From Takakia lepidozioides (lineage: Eukaryota; Streptophyta; Takakiopsida; Takakiales; Takakiaceae): DNA of 64,000 nt. The notes beneath the pieces are model-generated. The model was not told the origin of the DNA. It was given only the letters and a program-made list of their open reading frames with translations, and searched no databases. The translations under genes were made by a program, and so were the position numbers. The stretch lies in NCBI GenBank assembly GCA_030704615.1, contig CM060732.1:18166001-18230000 (forward strand), read 5' to 3'. Shown here in pieces: positions 57,384 to 64,000 of the stretch; within the stretch, counting starts at the first letter, position 1; the number at the start of each line of letters is the position of its first letter.

Positions 57384-60270
57384 TGGTTGACAATAACCTT
57401 ACTCAATTCTTCTTACAAAATCATTGCCAAGGCTTTAGCTTTGAGGATTCAACCTTTGCACCCGAAAATTATCAGAAAGGAGCAAACTGGATTCCTCAAA
57501 GACCGTATGATATTGGACAATATTCTTTTGGCCCATGAGGCATTACACAGAGCCACCTTGAACAACCAGCCACTTGCTTTCCTGATGCTTGACTTTGAAA
57601 AAGCTTTTGATTCTATTGACTGGACTTTTCTCTTGGCTGCTTTAGAAAAATCGGGTCTGGAAGGCCACTTTATGTCTTGGGTTTGAATGCTCTTACAGTC
57701 TGCCTCTAGTAGGGTGATGGTGAATGGAGTGATATCCCAATCTTTTCCTATATCCAGGTCGGTGAGGCAAGGCTGTCTCTTGGCACCAGTCCTCTTCTTA
57801 ATTGCTGCAAATTCACTCGGACATTTGTTTGAGGCTAGACATGACATTGTGGGCCTTCATTTACCTACCTATGTGCCAGAAATGGTTAAGCTCTCAATGT
57901 ATGCCGATGATACATCCCTGCTGCTGGACAATTCGACCCGTGACAACATCGACCGTGCTCTTCAAGCCCTGCAAGTTTTTTGCCTAGGCTCGGGACTAAA
58001 AATCAACTTGATGAAGTCCATGGGTCTCCGGAGTCACACACTTTGTTGGGCCACCATATTGGACTTGACTTGTCCCAACAAAGCATAATGCAAAAAGTGA
58101 TCTCTGGGCTGAAAAGATCTTTGGCACACTGGTGTTCCTCCATGCTATCCATTGCTGGAAGGGCACTGGTGGCAAACCAGGTGCTTCTCGCATCTTGCTG
58201 GTTCTCTGCAGCTACATGGGATCCAGGAAAAATCATGGTAAATGAGATTAGAGCATTCATTCGAAATTTCATATGGGGTGCATCCTCACACTCCCAAGTT
58301 AGAAGGGCTCTGATTTCCTGGGAGCAGCTCTGTCAACCGAAAAATAAAATAAAGGCTAGGCCTTTTGGACCCAACGACGCAAATAAAGGCCCTACTGGCC
58401 AAGTGGATTCCTAGAGCTATCAATCACCGACATAGCCCCTGTAGTAACTTTAGTCCAACCATATTTAATGGGCTTCTTCCCCCCTTTGGGCTCACTCTCT
58501 GTATTGGATTGTGCAAGGGAAAAATGCTAATGTGCAGCTCGGATCCCGTCCTTGGCGATCAATCTGGGCAGCTTGGCAGTCCATAAAAGGCAAGCTGATC
58601 CAAAGACCTCCGGTAAGCTTCGCGGAAACATTCAGACAGCCCCTGTTTTGGAATTCCATCATGAACTCAGAGGTGTTGTCCCTTCCCAAGTGGGGCTTCT
58701 GGGAATCTGCTGGTTTCACGCATGTGGGGGCTGCCTGGGAGCAGAATGAGTTTTTGCCCGCCGCTACAACGTCACAATTGGTGGGTACCAGACGTGCCAG
58801 AGCTTGGCCATCTTTGCTGCAGGCACTTCCGGACTACATGTCCCCTCTGCTCAGAACTGGGGAAGACTTGGGGTCTCTGCCAGCCTGGATGGCTTCATCA
58901 AACGACAATGGTAATACAGCTCTGCTTGTGCTCTCCTTGCAGGACCACATTGCCTCGGGAATTGCGTTCTTGGCAGATTGTGAAGGAAGCCTGAGAATCA
59001 TGGGCTCGCTGGATATTCATAAGCAACACTTGTATCCCATTAGAGTGTTGGATGGAAATGGCAACCCCAACCCAACCCCCCCGGCAGGACAGGAAATGCA
59101 ATGGGCCTTGCATTCGGACCTCCTCTGGTTCCTGAACTACCCCCTGGCTTCTTTTCAGTTTGACCCAGGGGAGTGGAGCTGGGCTGATGACAACCACTCC
59201 CCTTTCTTTGCTTACAAGGTCAAGTTAGGTTATTCCCTCTTGAGGCCAACTACATCTTTCTTTTCTAGATGGAGTGAAAAATGGAGGCATCTGAATTTGA
59301 CGCAGGGTGACTGGGAACTCTCAACAACAACACTAACTGTTGTTTGTGTATGGCCCAGCCAAAGTCCATAGAGCACTGTCTGGTAGACTGCCCCTTCCCT
59401 GCCAGAGTTTGGCGAGCTGTTTTGAATTTTTACGCCAATTGGGAGTCTTTCCCATCCCCCCCCCCCACTCTCTGCTGATGCTGAATTTCCTGCCTGCCTG
59501 CTCACATGCATTCTGCTTCCCCTGTATGGGCCAGCCTTAGGGCTTTAACTTTGTGGAACCTTTGGAAAGTGAGATGGTGCGTATGTTTATGAGGGGAAAC
59601 CCCCCAGGGGTAGGTCCGTGCTCTTCTGCATATACCAAGACCTGCTTACTGAGGGGAGAAAAGCTTGGAACACTCTGTGTGCAGCTGTTTCCAGATCTTT
59701 AGAACAACGCGGGAGGCAGCTGCTCGATGACTTTCAACAGTCATGGGGCAAAAATGACACTCTCGGAACCTATCTACCTGTCATGCGGTTTTGCTGGCAA
59801 GTCACTACTCCCACTGCTTGGGATGTCTCCTGGTGATGGAGATGACGAGGACTTCAACTGGAGGCACAAGAAGGCTCGCGTCACAAAGTTTAGAACACAG
59901 TTGCGTTTCTAGTACGTAGCAGTTGGCATTATCTGCAGCCTGGTTCCTGTTTCCAATCGGGGTACTTACAATGTGACAATCTCGTCCCTCTTCACTCTAG
60001 GCTTGGATAATTTTGCTGCTTATCAGCATTCTCCTTGGCACGATTCTCCCCTCTTCTCAACTCGTTACACCATCTGTCTTCTCATTTCTCGGTTTTCTTA
60101 CCTCTTCAGGTAGCTTGTAGGCTATGGTTACGGGGAAGATTCCCCTCTATTAGCCTTACGGCCTCCCTGGTGGTTATTTTTTCCACCTTTTTGTGAACCT
60201 TTTAAAAATTTAATTTGATTAAAAGGGTCTCCGTCCCCTTGTATCTTAAAAAACTAAAACTAAAAATAAA
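57384..60270 (+). pseudogene. L1-type LINE, 5'-truncated and frameshifted ORF2
   Basis: It begins inside the RT domain (ITLLNSSYKIIAKALALRI, QTGFLKDRMILDNILLAHEA). Motif A is LAFLMLDFEKAFDSIDW; motif B is SRSVRQGCLLAPVLFLI; motif C is LSMYADDTSLLL (about 57,890-57,925). The thumb and connection continue in frames 57,980-58,414 and 58,511-59,371 (WAAWQSIKGKLIQRPPVSFA). A zf-RVT finger is around 59,340-59,440 (CMAQPKSIEHCLVDC in a shifted frame). An internal TGA (57,684) and several shifts kill it. The 3' untranslated region ends in an A-rich tail near 60,265. The apurinic endonuclease and ORF1 are absent. Confidence 0.85.
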
Positions 60271-60329
60271 AATAAATTAATAACTCCATTCCGAGTAGCA
60301 GACACGGTAGGGTAAGTTTGAATGCCAAA

Positions 60330-61376
60330 TCCTACATCCCCAAGAAAGCCTACAGGGCCCTCATCCATCCGCTTCCCCTTTCCTCCAAATGGAATGACAA
60401 GTGGGCTCACTGGGGTTTCTCAAATGAAAACTGGGCACCGATATGGTCTTCGATTTGGCTCAAGATTAGGCCAGCCAAAATCTCGGCTGTCCTTTGGCAA
60501 ATCGCAAATAGAGCCCTCAAGGTAGGAGAGTGGCTGCAATTCCATGACGCACTCTTGTGCTCGTGCAGTTCCTCAGGAATCATCGAGACCCACGAGCACT
60601 GCCTACTCACCTGTACTACACCGACTAAAATTTGGCCCTTAATCAAAGTCTTTTACAAACACTGGAGCCTGAACGACATCTCCCCTCTAGACCTCCTCCT
60701 CAACTACAACAGGTCCACCAAGGCAAGATCCTTCCCTTGCCCAGTCTTCGAAACTCTCAGAGCTTCTACCCTGTGGCATTTGTGGCGTGCTAGATGCAAA
60801 ACTTTCAGTGCTGAAACGAGTTCTACCTCGGGTTTACTGTCATTGGTCGACAGTGACCTGCTAACGGAATAAAAAAAAGCTTGGGCGAAATGAGTTGTAG
60901 ATTGCGAGAAGGCCCCCAGGCAAGCGCCCGCAATCCATGCCACTTTTAGATCAACGTGGGCTGCCATGGCGTCGTTTGCCAAAGCAAGATCTCTGTGTTT
61001 GGAACACTCTCCCCCCTCACTGCTGGAGAAACCTCCGAGCTCCACTCCACGGCCTCGCCAGATTTGAGAGAGACGTCAATTGGAAGCACATCAAGCACCC
61101 TGCCACGACCTCCAGGCTTAATTTTCGCTAGTATGATTTCTCGTAGATTAGCTCCTCGATAATCTCGGCTTCATACGGCGTTTTTTTTTGAGGACTCTCT
61201 CATTATTAAGGCTTGGCTTCCTTAGCCAGTTCAATACTGCGCTTTTTTATGCAGGGTTTTTGGTTCCCCCCCACACTGCCTACGGTGTGTAACCCTTACG
61301 GTGTCACTTGGGGTTTTATTTTTTCCCCCGATTTGGTTATAAAATGAGAATTCCTTAAAAAAAAAAAAAAAAAAAA
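60330..61376 (+). mobile_element. 5'-truncated LINE with poly(A) tail and target-site duplication
   Basis: The frame starting near 60,318 and ending at 60,872 encodes the zf-RVT region: KISAVLWQIANRALKVGEWL, LLCSCSSSGIIETHEHCLLT, then CTTPTKIW. A 3' untranslated region follows, ending in 20 A residues (61,357-61,376). ATGCCAAA flanks both sides: 60,322-60,329 on the left and 61,376-61,383 on the right, overlapping the last A. This is a target-site duplication of 8-9 bases from target-primed reverse transcription. It inserted just after the tail of the previous LINE. Confidence 0.75.
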
Positions 61377-61383
61377 TGCCAAA

Positions 61384-61684
61384 CGTTTTGTAAAAGCATA
61401 CAAGGGCAGAGACCTAATAATAAGCTGGGGTGGCTATGGCGGAGTTGCGTGGATTGGTGTGCGGAGGGCTTGAGTGATGGAGCACACATGCATGCGAGGT
61501 ACCTAGGCTAGGTGTTTCACAGAGCGGACAGTCTCGCCACCTTCCTTTGCGGTGGAGGATTGGTGGTGCATGCGGAGTAGGTATTTTAGGGTTTTAGAGA
61601 TGAAGGGAGTGCTGCTGCTGGTGCACCGCGGTCGTTGATTCACGTCATCATCATCACGAGTGGTGCAGTACGGGAGAGCAGCAG
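61384..61684. other. Presumed 5' flank of the large ORF
   Basis: No repeat or gene recognised. The in-frame stop TGA at 61,601-61,603 bounds the downstream ORF. No clear TATA box. If the gene starts at 61,685, its promoter and leader lie here, only about 300 bases from the LINE poly(A) tail. Confidence 0.4.
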
Positions 61685-64000
61685 ATGATGAGTATGCCGA
61701 TGCCACCTCGGTTGTTGGAGCGCGGGAGGGAGCGCGTACCATCGTTTGGCCGTGTTCTTTTGCACAGCGTTCCGCACTCTCTTGCCCATCCTCAAGCACT
61801 GCGTATGGAAGCAGGGCCTCCTCTTCATCGCCAATATGCTCGGCATCCTCGTTTTGATTTTGAAGAAGGCGAATCGCGGGCAGTGATGTCGATGCAACAA
61901 TCTGGGGCGCCTATGATCATTACCAACACTGTACCAGGGACTCTCGAACCCTGGGATCCTCAAGCACTTGCAGCCTATCGTCATAGAACTCTAATTGCAC
62001 AACACCGTGCTCCACAGAGGGTCCAGCCAGTAGAGTGGGAGGGGCCTGTTCAGATTCGCCATTCGCCAACTACCAGCGCTTGTCCCCCAGGCTTCGAGGC
62101 CAACATGCACGTGAGCGATGCATCACCGGCGCTTCTTCGGCTCCGCCCTGCCGTGACTTTTAGTAGGACGGAACTCCTGGATTACAAGCACAATTTGAGT
62201 AGGGTGGAGAGGATGGGAGAAATTATGGACAAGCATGAGTATTCTGATGTGAGATCACGAATGGTTGCCAAAAGACAAAGCACTCATGGTTGGGACTCGA
62301 GCATTTTCCTGGATGAGAGAGAGGGGATGGGTATACGCCGAACTGGTAATCATCTCCAACCTACTTTTTCCCAATCGAAGCCCTCAATTCAGCATACAGG
62401 AAACCACAACCGGGCCGCCGGATTAGAACGGGATGATACTAGTCGGTATATTCGTCGACCTTCCTCCACATCTGCAATGGAAAAGATCTTGTCACCTACA
62501 AGATCGCAACCTAAGGATCCGTCACGGAAAAGAGGGCGGGAGGAACATGTAGAAAGTGGTAGCTTGGCTAGATTACAGAGAAACCGACGTTCGCCAGAAG
62601 CCATTGCTGGCAGTGTACATTCGCAACCTCTCAAACGTGTAAGAGAGGGGCATGGAACCATTGGCAATCCTTCAGAGGCTCTCAGAGTGGTTCGAGAGAC
62701 GGGCAAGGCAACGTTTGATGGATTTTGTAGAAAAGATGGAGAGCCTGAAGATGGTCAGCTTAGTTCGGCCTCTTCACTCCTTTCCAGAAGGTGGCTGTCT
62801 GATGAAATCCCTGTGTACTCTGATGCGGGAAGAGCCAAGCAATCCAAACAGACTACTTCTCTGAGCCGACAGCTTGGTGGCAATAGGAACAATATTTCTG
62901 AGGCTGAGAGAGGTGTAGCTTCCCCCCGGCTTAAGGATCGCCTCGTATTTCCCACAGGAACTTGTGAAGATGTAATGGCCCGGCCTAGTTCTTGCAGTTC
63001 CAGGCTTTCAGAGCCGAGTTCGGAGGCCTTGAAGCATCCTGTCAGGGAACATGCTTTTGCAACAAAGCGGGAGCCATCATCATATTCATTGGGTAAGCGC
63101 TGTGAAGTTGAGAGCAGGTTGGACCAGTTGTTAATACCAAGCAGTAGAGAGCATTCACTCATCCTGTCATCAAGGGACAAATCAGATACTCAGAAAAGGT
63201 TGGACCATTTGTTATCACCAAACAGTAGAGAGCATTCACTCTCATCAAGGGACAAATCAGATACTCAGAAAAGGTTATTATCACCAAGCAGTAGAGAGCA
63301 GTCACTCATCATCTCGTCAAGGCACAATTTCGATGCTCGGAAAAGGTTGGACCAATTGTTATCACCAAGCCGTAGAGGGCATGCGCCCATCATCTCATCA
63401 ACGGACAAATCAGATGCTCGGAAAAGATTGCGACCTTTGGAAGATTTGCACAGGCCGGTTGTGGGGTCTCGAAGTCCTAATGTACCACGACAAACCACGA
63501 ATGTAAAGAGCCAACCACAAGATGGCGATGTCCGCAGGGAGGGTAGTTTGATTAGTATACCTGCAAGGAGGACGACAGGGAGTAGCAGGTTAGGGGAGGA
63601 AGCTACCAGAGCTGGTTCCCCACAACGGCGGTCAGTGAACTCACTCAATGTCAAGGTGAAGAAAGAAGGCCAATCTGATGTAATGGCTATCTTGAAATCT
63701 CAGCTTTCAAGAGAAGAGATTGAGCTCGGGAAGGAAGTACAACACAGACGTGGTAAGCAACACTCCTATTGTGGTGAGGGGAAGTATAAGGAGTGCTTGA
63801 TTTTTTCTGATACTCAAAAGACTGCACCAAAGACATTGGTGGCTCAAGCAGATAGTAAGGTAGACAAAAAGTCATTGCAGGCTGCGCGATTACAGGAAGA
63901 TGCTCCAAAATTGCATCAGGAGAAGGTGTTGCGGTCTGAAAATGTTGCAAAGGTGCTGCCCTTGCAGAGTATTCCTCAAGAAGAATTGGAAGTTATACAT
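61685..64000 (+). CDS. Large disordered basic protein, unknown family (3' end beyond window)
   Basis: Open from 61,604 to the last base with no stop (772 codons from the first ATG at 61,685; other Met codons at 61,688, 61,694 and 61,700). It has no frameshift, unlike everything else here. The N-terminus is Met/Pro/Arg-rich. Around residues 55-130 is a more conserved-looking part (FDFEEGESRA, PWDPQALAAYRHRTLIAQHR, VEWEGPVQIRHS). The rest is Ser/Arg/Lys-rich and likely disordered, with a possible nuclear signal (SRKRGREE). Four tandem imperfect repeats of 24-27 residues (about 63,116-63,424) have the pattern RLDxLLSPSSREHSL, then SSRDKSDTQK. A nuclear role is plausible. No domain is recognised and I assign no function. 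Probably a host gene. Confidence 0.7.
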   Translation, partial: MMSMPMPPRLLERGRERVPSFGRVLLHSVPHSLAHPQALRMEAGPPLHRQYARHPRFDFEEGESRAVMSMQQSGAPMIITNTVPGTLEPWDPQALAAYRHRTLIAQHRAPQRVQPVEWEGPVQIRHSPTTSACPPGFEANMHVSDASPALLRLRPAVTFSRTELLDYKHNLSRVERMGEIMDKHEYSDVRSRMVAKRQSTHGWDSSIFLDEREGMGIRRTGNHLQPTFSQSKPSIQHTGNHNRAAGLERDDTSRYIRRPSSTSAMEKILSPTRSQPKDPSRKRGREEHVESGSLARLQRNRRSPEAIAGSVHSQPLKRVREGHGTIGNPSEALRVVRETGKATFDGFCRKDGEPEDGQLSSASSLLSRRWLSDEIPVYSDAGRAKQSKQTTSLSRQLGGNRNNISEAERGVASPRLKDRLVFPTGTCEDVMARPSSCSSRLSEPSSEALKHPVREHAFATKREPSSYSLGKRCEVESRLDQLLIPSSREHSLILSSRDKSDTQKRLDHLLSPNSREHSLSSRDKSDTQKRLLSPSSREQSLIISSRHNFDARKRLDQLLSPSRRGHAPIISSTDKSDARKRLRPLEDLHRPVVGSRSPNVPRQTTNVKSQPQDGDVRREGSLISIPARRTTGSSRLGEEATRAGSPQRRSVNSLNVKVKKEGQSDVMAILKSQLSREEIELGKEVQHRRGKQHSYCGEGKYKECLIFSDTQKTAPKTLVAQADSKVDKKSLQAARLQEDAPKLHQEKVLRSENVAKVLPLQSIPQEELEVIH

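Noticed and set aside
61503-61984. Minus-strand ORFs of 98 and 114 codons
   Set aside because: They are shadows of the long plus-strand ORF starting at 61,685 and of its 5' flank.
1-64000. CRISPR arrays, bacterial operons, ribosome-binding sites, rRNA or tRNA genes
   Set aside because: Introns, retroelements and plant-type domains show a eukaryotic nuclear region. I saw no spacer-repeat array, rRNA segment or convincing tRNA cloverleaf.

Overview
This is nuclear DNA of a eukaryote, almost certainly a land plant. Supporting signs are a DYW-type PPR C-terminus ending in Gly-Asp-Tyr-Trp, an F-box/kelch gene relic, plant L1-type LINEs with zf-RVT domains, a CACTA terminus and GT-AG introns. The endonuclease-less Penelope-like reverse transcriptase, the MULE/SWIM transposase type and the very high repeat load suggest a non-seed plant with a large genome (fern, lycophyte or bryophyte). 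I cannot fix the lineage from sequence alone. Most coding regions are broken by small indels, so most genes are relics, or the assembly has residual indel errors.

Region 1 (1-26.8 kb) is a head-to-tail array of two 13-14 kb units, closely similar over most of their length. Both unit boundaries (about 13,838 and 26,755) are hairpins of inverted C-rich terminal repeats. Each unit carries, on the minus strand, a Penelope-like element (gag-like RGG ORF1 plus an RT with a YIDD motif), a C-terminal scrap of another non-LTR retroelement, a duplicated non-coding block, and ~1.75 kb direct repeats (R-blocks) flanking the Penelope-like genes like pseudo-LTRs.

Region 2 (26.8-43 kb) is a mosaic: a possible En/Spm accessory gene and a CACTA terminus at 30,079; a short two-exon minus-strand gene; an amino-methyltransferase-like gene (30.7-32.7 kb); a DYW fragment; a complete non-autonomous hAT element with an 8-bp target duplication (34,663-35,321); a MULE-like transposase relic between arrays of GGCGCC palindromic repeats (36.0-41.1 kb); and a second, diverged amino-methyltransferase-like gene (41.2-42.6 kb).

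Region 3 (43.3-50.8 kb, minus strand) is the most striking part: a Ty3/gypsy element ordered gag - protease - C5 cytosine methyltransferase - RT - RNase H - integrase - PHD finger. One retrotransposon thus carries both a DNA-methylation writer and a putative histone reader. Its upstream side abuts a 51-bp minisatellite (51.5-52.5 kb).

Region 4 (53-64 kb) holds a CCHC zinc-knuckle ORF, an F-box/kelch pseudogene, a decayed L1 LINE, a 5'-truncated LINE with a target-site duplication (60,330-61,376), and at 61,685-64,000 the only long undamaged reading frame: at least 772 codons of a disordered, basic, probably nuclear protein of unknown function, running off the window.
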